From an uncultured Polaribacter sp. (lineage in GTDB: Bacteria; Bacteroidota; Bacteroidia; Flavobacteriales; Flavobacteriaceae): 37,729 nt of DNA. Below, piece by piece: positions 19,696 to 28,662 of the stretch (positions are counted from its first letter, which is position 1; each line of letters begins with the position of its first letter). The notes below the pieces were generated by a model. The model was not told the DNA's origin. It saw only the letters and a list, made by a program, of their open reading frames with translations, and did no database searches. Position numbers and translations under genes: made by a program. The DNA lies in the NCBI GenBank assembly GCA_905480405.1, contig CAJQQH010000188.1, positions 1 to 37,729 of the forward strand, given 5' to 3'.

Positions 19696-21027
19696 TTATT
19701 CTAAAATTAAATCTCCACCGTAAAACTGCAACACTTTCGTTTTAAAAACATAATCATATTTAGAACGGATTAGAGCTGCTTCTGCATTTACTAAACGTGT
19801 TCTTACTTGATCAAAATCAAATTGAGTCATTGCGCCGTAATTATAACGTTCTTGAGCATTTTTAAAAGCTTCTTTTTGAGCTTCTAGAGATATTTTAGCG
19901 GCTTCAAAAGTTTTTAACGCAGTTCTAACATCTAAGAAAGATTGCTCTATAGTTTGTTTTAAACTTAATTTTTCACTTTCTAATCTCGTTTCTGAAATCT
20001 GTTTGTTAATTACGGATTGAGCAACTCTATTTCTTGTTTGAAAACGATTAAAAATAGGAATGCTAACGTTAAAACCAAGACCATAACCTAAATTATCACT
20101 TAACTGATTGGAGAAAGTTTCATTAGAAAAACCAGCTGGTGGTTTTAAATTAAAACCATAATTAGAAGATAAAGAAGCCGAAGCAGAAACAGAAGGTAAA
20201 AAAGCTGATTTTGTTATTTCTATACCTAAATCTGCACTTTCTATCGCTAATTTAGCTCTTGCAATTTCTGGCATTCTATCTAAAGATTTATTATAAACAG
20301 TAGATGAGTTTTTATAAAATAAATTAGCAGAAGGTGTACCAACATTTATAGGAGATACATCAAAACCATTAACAGAAACTTGTAATAATTGTGCTAAATT
20401 TAAAAGCGCCAAATCTAAAGCATTTTCTTGTGAAATTACAGTTTGTAAATTTGTTGCTGCTGTAGATTGTGTATTTAAAAGATCTCCTTTGGGTATCACA
20501 CCAGATTTAAACCTACTCTCTGCAGCTTCAATTTGTTTTTTACTAATCTCATATTGCACCTTGGCAGCACTTAAATTTTCTTTTGCAAATAGAATATTTA
20601 AATATCCATTAACAACAAATAAAGAAATATCATTTTCAATTTTCTTTAAATCTAACATACTTGTTTCTACACCTAATTGTGCTTGTTTGTATGTATTAGT
20701 ATTTCTATAACCATTAAAAACTGTAATACCAGAACTTAAACCTACAGAACCACCAAAGAAAGTAGTATTTACTCTGTTTTGTGATACAGGGTCGAAACCA
20801 GTACCAAAATTTAAATTACCACCTGTACTAGCATTAAGATTAGGTAAAAAGTTTCCTTTTGTAATTTCTACATCTTTTTTTGCTAACTCTAAGCTAAGTC
20901 GGTTTTGTTGAATAGAAATATTCTTTTTTAGAGCTTCATCTACACACTCTTTAAGGGTCCATTTTTGTTGAGAAAAAGCCGTCATTGAAGTAATAATGGC
21001 TACAAATAAGATAAGTTTGGTTTTCAA
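19696..21027 (-). CDS. TolC family outer-membrane efflux protein
   Basis: Signal peptide, WTLKECVDEALKKNISIQQNRL, long helical repeats, NAQERYNYGAMTQFDFDQVRTRLVNAEAALIRSKYDY. Confidence 0.92.
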   Translation of the reverse strand: MKTKLILFVAIITSMTAFSQQKWTLKECVDEALKKNISIQQNRLSLELAKKDVEITKGNFLPNLNASTGGNLNFGTGFDPVSQNRVNTTFFGGSVGLSSGITVFNGYRNTNTYKQAQLGVETSMLDLKKIENDISLFVVNGYLNILFAKENLSAAKVQYEISKKQIEAAESRFKSGVIPKGDLLNTQSTAATNLQTVISQENALDLALLNLAQLLQVSVNGFDVSPINVGTPSANLFYKNSSTVYNKSLDRMPEIARAKLAIESADLGIEITKSAFLPSVSASASLSSNYGFNLKPPAGFSNETFSNQLSDNLGYGLGFNVSIPIFNRFQTRNRVAQSVINKQISETRLESEKLSLKQTIEQSFLDVRTALKTFEAAKISLEAQKEAFKNAQERYNYGAMTQFDFDQVRTRLVNAEAALIRSKYDYVFKTKVLQFYGGDLILE

Positions 21028-21248
21028 AATTTTAATTTTTATGAATTCTATGATTAAATTTCAATATTGATACCAAAAAACAAAAAATATTCAAATAGTT
21101 ATAATTCAATTAGTTAAACCTTAAGCTTATTAAAAAGACACATAAAATCGAACACTATTATTCAAAATTGAACACTTCTATCTTTTGATAGTGCATATAA
21201 GACGACTAAAAGTAAAATATGTTACAGCAATTTACTCTTATTGAAATG

Positions 21249-21470
21249 TTAAATTTTGGATCTCTTCTTATATCTGTATATTGTATAGAAAAGAATACCA
21301 ATTAATAAGTAAGGAAAAACCATTAAATACGTGATTCCATTATTAACACCTTCTGCCATAGAAGCATCACCATTTTCGACTACAGCTTTACACATTGCGC
21401 ATTGTGAAAAAGTAGATTTTATTGTTAAAACAGAAAACAATACACTGAAAAAGATTATTTTTTTATGCAT
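21249..21470 (-). CDS. Small exported single-TM protein with CxxC motif, end of Sco/DUF420 operon
   Basis: 73 aa; signal peptide then SQCAMCKAVVENG, one TM, basic C-terminus; start overlaps the DUF420 stop. Confidence 0.75.
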   Translation of the reverse strand: MHKKIIFFSVLFSVLTIKSTFSQCAMCKAVVENGDASMAEGVNNGITYLMVFPYLLIGILFYTIYRYKKRSKI

Positions 21471-22002
21471 AGTAAGGAGATATCATTAAATACACTATAA
21501 CGCCAGTAACTGCAACATATAACCATAAAGGAAAAGTTATTTTTGCAATTTTTTTATGTTTAGGAAAGTTACCTAATTTAGCTCTCATATAAGTAGTTAA
21601 AACAAATGGAATAACAATTATTGATAAAACAATATGAGTAATTAAAATAAAGTAGTATACATATTTAATAGCTCCTTCTCCACCAAATTTTGTAGAGTCA
21701 GAAGTCATATGATACCCTATGTATAACAGAAGAAATACTAAAGAACAAGCAATAGCAACAGTATTTAATTGCTCATGAAGTTTTTTATTACCCTTTTTTA
21801 TTGCTAAAACAGCTGCAATTAACAATACTGCAGTTAAACCATTTATAGTTGCATAAATAGGAGGTAAAAAAGTTAAAGGTTTAACATCAAAACCTAAGCT
21901 TCTTAAATTAACACCAAATAAAGCTGCAACAGCTAACGGAATTATAATAGATAATATAGTAATTATCTTTTTGTACTTTTTTTCTTTGGCTAGATTACTC
22001 AT
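21463..22002 (-). CDS. DUF420 family membrane protein
   Basis: 179 aa, about 5 TM; FLLLYIGYHMTSDSTKFGGEG, THIVLSIIVIPFVLTTYMRA. Confidence 0.88.
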   Translation of the reverse strand: MSNLAKEKKYKKIITILSIIIPLAVAALFGVNLRSLGFDVKPLTFLPPIYATINGLTAVLLIAAVLAIKKGNKKLHEQLNTVAIACSLVFLLLYIGYHMTSDSTKFGGEGAIKYVYYFILITHIVLSIIVIPFVLTTYMRAKLGNFPKHKKIAKITFPLWLYVAVTGVIVYLMISPYYA

Positions 22003-22639
22003 TTAACAACAGTTTAATATCTTCTTTTAATTCTTTTACTTGATCAGGAAAAGCTTGTTCTTCTATTGCTCTGTAATACATAATTGGGTTTCCAAATTCA
22101 TCTTTTCTAGAACGAATATAACCCTCTTTATCAACTAAAGCGAATAATCCCGAATGCTCAAAACCACCATGTTCTTCTTCTCCTTTTCCAGCATATAGCT
22201 TAAACCCTTTGTTAGATAAAGCATATACAATCTCTTCTGATTTACCCGTTAATAAATGCCAATTTTTATTTATGATACCATTACTTTTAGCATATTGCTT
22301 TAAAATTTCTGGTGTATCAATTTCGGGTGTAATTGATATAGAAGCAATTCCGAATTCTGGATTTCCAAAAAAAGCATCTTGAATCGTTAACATTTTTTGA
22401 TTCATTATAGGGCAAATTGTAGGACAAGTAGAAAAGAAAAATTCTACAACAAACACTTTACCTTCATAATCCTTATTTGTAATTAATTTTCCTTCCTGAT
22501 TCGTAAATTCAAAATCGGGTACTTTATTGAACTTTACCAAACCAGAATCTTCAAAATGACTCACCACTTTTGGAACTGTGTAAATACCGAATAATAAAAT
22601 GATAAATACTACACCTATGTAAGAATTCTTTTTACTCAT
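21995..22639 (-). CDS. SCO family protein (cytochrome oxidase copper assembly, thioredoxin fold)
   Basis: VVEFFFSTCPTICPIMNQKM (CxxxC), SISITPEIDTPEILKQYA, later His in HGGFEHSG. Confidence 0.93.
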   Translation of the reverse strand: MSKKNSYIGVVFIILLFGIYTVPKVVSHFEDSGLVKFNKVPDFEFTNQEGKLITNKDYEGKVFVVEFFFSTCPTICPIMNQKMLTIQDAFFGNPEFGIASISITPEIDTPEILKQYAKSNGIINKNWHLLTGKSEEIVYALSNKGFKLYAGKGEEEHGGFEHSGLFALVDKEGYIRSRKDEFGNPIMYYRAIEEQAFPDQVKELKEDIKLLLNE

Positions 22640-23307
22640 AATCCAACTTCTTTTCTATCAGCCTTATTCTTATTTCTATCTTTAAAAGCAGCATAATATT
22701 CATAATAAAGAACTTTTACATCATCTTTAAGTTTACCGTTTAAAACAGCAACAGAATTCATATTATAGCCATAAAGCATACCATCTTTACTATCTGCATC
22801 TTTTATTCTACCTCTTAAATTTACTTTCTTATCAATTAAAAAGGCTTTTGAAGAAGAAAGGTTAATTAGAGGTTCATTATAAGCAAAACTTGTATAAAAC
22901 CCTTCTATTTCTTCTTTAGAACTAGATAAGAAAACCCATTTTTGCATATCTGTAAAAGCACCTATTTCTTGTTTTAACTTTTCTGCTTCTACTTCTTGCC
23001 CTTTTGGATAAATTGCTAAAACTTGAAATTTCTTATAATCTGTAAATTTCTTATAAACTTTTTCGTTAAAATTAAAAAGACCAGATTTATTTGCTTGTAC
23101 ATCATTCCCTAAAAAAACAACGATAGAAACAAAATCTTTTAATTGTACTTTGTTTGTAGCATCAATCTCTGAAACATCAATTATACGCTCTGTTACAATA
23201 GGTAATTTTGTAAAATTATTTTCACCTAAAGACAACATTAAAAAACATATTAATGGAAAAATAAAAAGTAAAAAAAGTACAACTCTTTTTTTTGTTAATG
23301 ATTTCAT
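22636..23307 (-). CDS. Membrane-anchored, cysteine-poor Sco/thioredoxin-like protein
   Basis: N-terminal TM anchor; layout FVSIVVFLGNDVQANKSG...FQVLAIYPKG...AFLIDKKVNLRGRI...DDVKVLYYEYY parallels Sco without the Cys motif. Confidence 0.6.
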   Translation of the reverse strand: MKSLTKKRVVLFLLFIFPLICFLMLSLGENNFTKLPIVTERIIDVSEIDATNKVQLKDFVSIVVFLGNDVQANKSGLFNFNEKVYKKFTDYKKFQVLAIYPKGQEVEAEKLKQEIGAFTDMQKWVFLSSSKEEIEGFYTSFAYNEPLINLSSSKAFLIDKKVNLRGRIKDADSKDGMLYGYNMNSVAVLNGKLKDDVKVLYYEYYAAFKDRNKNKADRKEVGL

Positions 23308-23345
23308 GTAATAGAAATTAATTAAAAACTGAATTAATTAGATAT

Positions 23346-23375
23346 AAAAAAAGGTGGTTAAAACCACCTTTTTAT
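23346..23375 (-). terminator. Terminator between cox subunit IV and the Sco-like module
   Basis: AAAAAGGTGGTT-AA-AACCACCTTTTT perfect hairpin flanked by A and T runs. Confidence 0.8.
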
Positions 23376-23383
23376 TTATTTGA

Positions 23384-23722
23384 TTACCATTTTACTAGTG
23401 GCGCTAATGTTTCGTATAAATAGCCTCCTTCAATTAAAAGCAGTGTTACTAAATAACAAATTAGAAAAACTGCCGTCCAAACTACAGAGCGTCTAAACCA
23501 TTTCTTTTCACCTTCCATATGCATAAATGCCCAAGTAATCCCGTAGGCTTTTGCTAATGTTAAGATGATAAATATCCAATTTAACGGGCTTGTTCCTAAA
23601 ATACTAGTAAGGTGTAGTGAAGCTGGTTTATAAATACCTAGTACTACTTCTACAATAGTTATTGCAGATAGAATCCAAAATACATTCCAAATTCTTTTTG
23701 TATGTGATTGTGCGTGTGCCAT
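23384..23722 (-). CDS. Cytochrome c oxidase subunit IV family protein
   Basis: 112 aa, 3 TM; NWIFIILTLAKAYGITWAFMHMEGEKKWFRRSV. Confidence 0.9.
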   Translation of the reverse strand: MAHAQSHTKRIWNVFWILSAITIVEVVLGIYKPASLHLTSILGTSPLNWIFIILTLAKAYGITWAFMHMEGEKKWFRRSVVWTAVFLICYLVTLLLIEGGYLYETLAPLVKW

Positions 23723-23742
23723 CTTGTGCTATTATTTTATAA

Positions 23743-24723
23743 TTAAACTAAGTAGAAAAAAGTAAATACAAATACCCAAACTAAATCTACAAAGTGCCAA
23801 TATAATCCTACTTTTTCAACCATTTCGTAATGCCCTCTTTTCTCGTATGTACCAAGAATAACATTAAAGAAAATAATTATATTAATAATGATTCCTGAAA
23901 GTACGTGAAATCCGTGAAACCCAGTAATAAAGAAGAAAAAGTCTGCGAATATTGTATTACCATATTCATTTGCTCTTAAATTTGCTCCTTCAATTACAAA
24001 TTTTCCATTTGCTAATTCAGATGCTCCTTTTTCTCTAGACAAAATTATTTTTTGCTTTAAATCAAGGTTCATTTTCTCACTTCTAATTTGAATAGAAGGA
24101 TCTGCTTTATAAGACGCCATAATCTGAGCAACAGAATACTGTGGTACAGCTTCTCCACTCTCGAACCATAAACCATTTTTTCTGGTATTTGTTTCTCTAA
24201 GGTCCATTCTATCTCCAACTACAAAGTCAGATAAAGCTATTTGATGACCATCTTTTACAAATTGTAAAACTTTACCATCAGTAGTTTTAACTGCTCCATA
24301 AGAACCTTTAATAAAGGTATTCCATTCCCATGCTTGAGAACCAACAAAGATTAAACCACCAATAATAGTAGCAAACATATACCAAGCTACTTTATTTTTT
24401 TTCATTTGATGCCCTGCATCGACAGCTAATACCATAGTAACAGACGATGCAATTAAAACAAATGTCATAAACGCAACGTAAATCATTGGGTAATTTCCAT
24501 GTACAAAAGGAATGTGCGTAAACACCTCATCCGCAATTGGCCAAGAATCTATAAATTTAAAACGAGTTAAACCGTAAGCCGCTAAAAACCCCGAAAAGGT
24601 TAATGCATCAGAAACGATAAAAAACCACATCATCATTTTACCATAACTTGCTCCAAATGGCTTGTTTCCACCACCACTCCAAGTATCCTTACTATCAGAA
24701 GGTATAGCAATATTTGCTTCCAT
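23743..24723 (-). CDS. Cytochrome c oxidase subunit III (long form with about 110-aa insertion)
   Basis: MMWFFIVSDALTFSGFLAAY, SQAWEWNTF, FFFFITGFHGFHVLSGIIINI, YWHFVDLVWVFVFTFFYL. Confidence 0.93.
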   Translation of the reverse strand: MEANIAIPSDSKDTWSGGGNKPFGASYGKMMMWFFIVSDALTFSGFLAAYGLTRFKFIDSWPIADEVFTHIPFVHGNYPMIYVAFMTFVLIASSVTMVLAVDAGHQMKKNKVAWYMFATIIGGLIFVGSQAWEWNTFIKGSYGAVKTTDGKVLQFVKDGHQIALSDFVVGDRMDLRETNTRKNGLWFESGEAVPQYSVAQIMASYKADPSIQIRSEKMNLDLKQKIILSREKGASELANGKFVIEGANLRANEYGNTIFADFFFFITGFHGFHVLSGIIINIIIFFNVILGTYEKRGHYEMVEKVGLYWHFVDLVWVFVFTFFYLV

Positions 24724-24779
24724 AAAATATTCTCTGTTAATTAATTCTTAATTAGTTTGCCAAAAATAACTATTTTTAA

Positions 24780-25367
24780 TCACCTAATGAAATAGAAAAA
24801 GAAAAATAGATAAATCCATAATATATCTACAAAGTGCCAGAAGATTGCACCTAGTTCAAAACCAAGCATATCATCCGATTTATATTTGTATTTAAAATGA
24901 TTATAAATTACGACTAAAAGAACAACAACACCAACAAATAAGTGTATTACGTGCATAAACGTAATACCAATTATAAAAGATGTTGATACTGTACTCTCTG
25001 GTCCTGTAAAAAATAACCCTATACTTTTTAGTTGGTTAAAGCCAACATATTGTTGCCAAATAAACCCAATTCCTAATAATAGTGTTGCAATTACCAAAAT
25101 TAAGGACAACTGTCTTTTGTTTTGTTTTAAAAATCGTTGCGATAAAAATAATGTAATACTACTTGCAACAATTAAAAAAGTACTTACATAAAATGCCTGT
25201 GGTAAATCAAAAGAAACCCAATCATCACGTTTCATACTAATTACATACGCACTTGTTAATCCTGCAAAAAACATTACCATACTAATCATAGAGATCCACA
25301 ACATTGGTTTTGCAGATTTCTTCTTAGCTACTGTATACTCTTGTTTTAAAGCTTGTTCTCCTATCAT
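24780..25367 (-). CDS. Cytochrome c oxidase subunit III-like protein
   Basis: IWQQYVGFNQL, IIGITFMHVIHLFVGVVVLLVV, IFWHFVDILWIYLFFFFYFI. Confidence 0.9.
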   Translation of the reverse strand: MIGEQALKQEYTVAKKKSAKPMLWISMISMVMFFAGLTSAYVISMKRDDWVSFDLPQAFYVSTFLIVASSITLFLSQRFLKQNKRQLSLILVIATLLLGIGFIWQQYVGFNQLKSIGLFFTGPESTVSTSFIIGITFMHVIHLFVGVVVLLVVIYNHFKYKYKSDDMLGFELGAIFWHFVDILWIYLFFFFYFIR

Positions 25368-25369
25368 TA

Positions 25370-26272
25370 TTAATGTAAAAATTTATCAACTACATACACA
25401 ATTTGCACAACAGTAATATACAAAACACTAGATAACATTAGTTTTCGAGCATCTGTATTTTTTTCTGTTTTATGCAACAAAATTGCATAGTACAACATTA
25501 CAACTCCTAACAAAGCAACAATTATTGCTGTTAGAGGATAAATATAAAAATCTCCTGTTACCTTTAAAACTGGTGCTATAGAAACCAGAATCATAATAAC
25601 AGTGTAAAAAATTATTTGTTTAACTGCAGCCTTATTTTTTTTGTTCATTGGCAACATACTAAAACCTGCTTTATTATATTCTTCAAATTGTAACCATCCA
25701 ATTGCCCAAAAATGAGGAAACTGCCAGAAAAATTGAATCATAAATAACATTCCTGCCTCTATACCAAACTCATTTGTAGCAGCGACCCAACCCAACATGA
25801 AAGGAATTGCACCAGGTATTGCACCTACAAAAACCGTTAATGGTGTAACTGATTTTAAAGGCGTGTAAGCACAAGTGTATAAAAATATTGAAATTGCACC
25901 AAATAAAGCAGTTTTAGGATTAATACTATATAAAATAGAAAGCCCTAAAATTGTAAATAGTATTGCAATTGTCATTGCTACATTCACAGACATTCTTTTT
26001 GTTGGCAAGGGTCTGTCTTTTGTACGCAACATAATTGCATCTGTTTCTTTCTCTATAATTTGATTAAATGCGTTTGATGCTCCTACCATAAAGAAACCCC
26101 CAAACGCTAATAATAACAAAGTAGTAAAGTTAATTGCATCTACAGCTAATAAATATCCTGCTACAGAAGAGAAAACTACACTTAAAGACAGGCCAACTTT
26201 AGTAAGCTGTTTTAAGTCTGATAAGAGTGTATTCATTGATGTTTTTGTCTCAGAAATTACTATTGAATTCAT
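25370..26272 (-). CDS. ctaB: Protoheme IX farnesyltransferase (heme O synthase)
   Basis: UbiA fold: NAFNQIIEKETDAIMLRTKDRPLP, PLTVFVGAIPGAIPFMLGWVA, QFFWQFPHFWAIGW. ATG at 26272 (MNSIVISE) preferred over the track start at 26293. Confidence 0.94.
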   Translation of the reverse strand: MNSIVISETKTSMNTLLSDLKQLTKVGLSLSVVFSSVAGYLLAVDAINFTTLLLLAFGGFFMVGASNAFNQIIEKETDAIMLRTKDRPLPTKRMSVNVAMTIAILFTILGLSILYSINPKTALFGAISIFLYTCAYTPLKSVTPLTVFVGAIPGAIPFMLGWVAATNEFGIEAGMLFMIQFFWQFPHFWAIGWLQFEEYNKAGFSMLPMNKKNKAAVKQIIFYTVIMILVSIAPVLKVTGDFYIYPLTAIIVALLGVVMLYYAILLHKTEKNTDARKLMLSSVLYITVVQIVYVVDKFLH

Positions 26273-26352
26273 ATTGCCACAAATCAAGTGCAAAGATATT
26301 TTATAAATATCAATTTACCATAGAATTTACACGTTTTGTTATTTAAATACAT

Positions 26353-26381
26353 AAAAAAACCCACTCAATAAATTGAGTGGG
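26353..26381 (-). terminator. Terminator upstream of ctaB, serving the next minus-strand unit
   Basis: CCCACTCAA-TAAA-TTGAGTGGG stem with A7 on + strand. Confidence 0.75.
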
Positions 26382-26565
26382 AAAATTGCTATGAAAAAGA
26401 AAAAGTGTGGCTTAATTAAAAACCACAGGCAAATATATAAATTAATTTCATATCAAACCAAGAAACTAACAAAAAAATTATGATTTTTATAATGAAAGGA
26501 GCAATTAAGTACGCTTAGTTATTAATTGTTGATATAAATCAAGAGTTTTTTATTAGATTTAAATA

Positions 26566-27126
26566 TTATTTATAAATCTTAAAGGTTTCTAAACCAGTAG
26601 AAATTGGAGTTAAAAAACCACTTTTTTTATTGTATTTATATATAGAATCGAAAAAACTATTTTTTTGTGTTTTATTATTTTTTTCTAAATACAATGAATC
26701 ATTTTTAAAATAATAACTTCCTTTTTGGGTACATTCACTTTTCTCAAGAACCGTTTTACTTTCGAAAGTCATATCATCAAATAAAATAATCTTATAAGAA
26801 ACTAAATCATTTTTACTTAATGATTTAAAGGATTTTACTCTGCTTTTATGAAAATAAGTATCAGAATAATTTATGGAAAGAAAAACTAAACTAGAAAAAA
26901 ACAAACATAATACACCTGGAACAAAATCAAAAAACTCTTCTTTAAGTGAAATTTTATATAAATTATAAAAAGTGATAATTAAAAAAACTAGAGCAAATAA
27001 AATAGAAAAAACAAGAAAAAGAAACGTATTTAACACATCATAACAGAAATCATTAAAATGATAAACATTATAAAGCGCTAAAAAAGCTAAAACTAAAAGC
27101 GTAAGATATCTTTTTTTAAATTTCAT
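26566..27126 (-). CDS. Hypothetical membrane protein
   Basis: 186 aa with hydrophobic N-terminal helices; overlaps the MOSC gene by 4 nt; no family recognised. Confidence 0.65.
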   Translation of the reverse strand: MKFKKRYLTLLVLAFLALYNVYHFNDFCYDVLNTFLFLVFSILFALVFLIITFYNLYKISLKEEFFDFVPGVLCLFFSSLVFLSINYSDTYFHKSRVKSFKSLSKNDLVSYKIILFDDMTFESKTVLEKSECTQKGSYYFKNDSLYLEKNNKTQKNSFFDSIYKYNKKSGFLTPISTGLETFKIYK

Positions 27127-27683
27127 TCAATTCCTTTTTCTATTCTCTCATTAATATATAATTCTGCAATTGTAGGGTTTTCCTTATAGCTTATTAACTG
27201 TGTAAATTCATCGCCAACTTTTACAAAACCTGTTTCTAATACTTTAAAATAAACACCACACATTGTAGTGTTCCAAAATTGCTTTACAATTCTCATATTA
27301 TCGAAACGAATACCTAATTTAAAACACGGGTTTCTTGGTAAAGTAGCCTCTAAAATAGCATCGCCAACTTTAAAAGTATCACCAACATGAATTTTAGTTT
27401 CATCAATATCATCTATAGTTAAGTTTTCTCCTAACATTCCAAAACTCCATTCTAACTCTGGATATTTAGGTTTCCAATAATCATAATGCTTTAAAGAATA
27501 ACCATAAATAGCCTGATTTATTCCTCCATGATTTTCTCTATTACAAATTACATCTCCTTTTACATCTTCTTTACCTAAGAAGAATGGCTCATTAGTTGGA
27601 AACTTATAAATACCTGTCTCAATAGTTTTATTAGCCCAAACAACCTCTCTTTTTTCGCCTATATTAGTTGATATAATTTTCAT
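27123..27683 (-). CDS. MOSC domain-containing protein
   Basis: GDVICNRENHGGINQAIYGYSLKHYDYWK, FGMLGENLTIDDI, GDAILEATLPRNPCFKLGIR. Confidence 0.92.
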   Translation of the reverse strand: MKIISTNIGEKREVVWANKTIETGIYKFPTNEPFFLGKEDVKGDVICNRENHGGINQAIYGYSLKHYDYWKPKYPELEWSFGMLGENLTIDDIDETKIHVGDTFKVGDAILEATLPRNPCFKLGIRFDNMRIVKQFWNTTMCGVYFKVLETGFVKVGDEFTQLISYKENPTIAELYINERIEKGIE

Positions 27684-27687
27684 TGAA

Positions 27688-28458
27688 TTACTTTTTAGAA
27701 AATTTTGAAAGTGCCTTTTTAGTAAATTCAGACAAAACCAACTCTCCAGAAATTGCAGCTCTATCTGCTAACAAATTTCCCCAATCGGATGTACCTGCCC
27801 ATAAAACGTTTTTCATTTCTGATAAAGCTTCAGGATTATAAGACGCTAATTTTGATGTAAAAATCTCTAATTCTATGTCTAACTCTTTATTCGTTTCTAA
27901 TACTTTAGCAAACAAACCTTTTTCTTTTGCCCAATAAGCGTTTTTCCAATTGGTAGCATCTAAGGTTAATTCAGACAATGCTGCTAAACCTATTTTACGT
28001 TTTACTGCCGGTTCAATTACAAAAGGACCAATACCAATAGTAAGTTCTGACAATTTTATAGATGCATTTTCAGTAGCTAAAACATAATCGCATGCAGCAG
28101 CTAAACCTACTCCTCCTCCAACAGTTTTTCCCTGAACTCTACCAACAATTAATTTTCCACAAGTTCTCATAGCGTTTATAACATTTGCAAACCCAGAGAA
28201 AAATCGTTTACCACTTTCTAAATTAGAAATAGCTACCAATTCATCAAAAGAAGCACCTGCACAAAAAGCTCTTTCACCTTCAGATTTAAGAACTATAACA
28301 GAAACAGCATCATTTTTTGCAACTGTATTCAACTCCTTAGTTAGTCGCTCTAGTAAAACACTAGGAAAAGAATTACTTGCAGGATGACCAAATTCTATGG
28401 TTGCAATATTATTTTGAATATTGGTAAACAAACTTCCGTTTTGTCTAATAGTTGTCAT
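27688..28458 (-). CDS. Enoyl-CoA hydratase/isomerase family protein
   Basis: GERAFCAGASFDELVA, GRVQGKTVGGGVGLAAACDYVLATENASIKLSELTIGIGP. Confidence 0.92.
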   Translation of the reverse strand: MTTIRQNGSLFTNIQNNIATIEFGHPASNSFPSVLLERLTKELNTVAKNDAVSVIVLKSEGERAFCAGASFDELVAISNLESGKRFFSGFANVINAMRTCGKLIVGRVQGKTVGGGVGLAAACDYVLATENASIKLSELTIGIGPFVIEPAVKRKIGLAALSELTLDATNWKNAYWAKEKGLFAKVLETNKELDIELEIFTSKLASYNPEALSEMKNVLWAGTSDWGNLLADRAAISGELVLSEFTKKALSKFSKK

Positions 28459-28532
28459 TATAATTATAGTTTTATCAAAAATAGGTTTTTATTGATGAAA
28501 AATCAATTTTAAAATAAAGAAGATCGTAGGAT

Positions 28533-28563
28533 AAAAAAAGCCATTACAAATTAATGCAATGGC
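28533..28563 (-). terminator. Terminator of leuS
   Basis: GCCATT...AATGGC stem with A7 on + strand, downstream of the leuS stop. Confidence 0.65.
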
Positions 28564-28662
28564 GTTCTTTTAACTTTATATAAAATTTCTCTACAAAGTC
28601 TAAATTACAAACTGTTGTAAAATCTTTTATAAAAAAATAGTGCTTTTTCCAAGCTAGATTTA

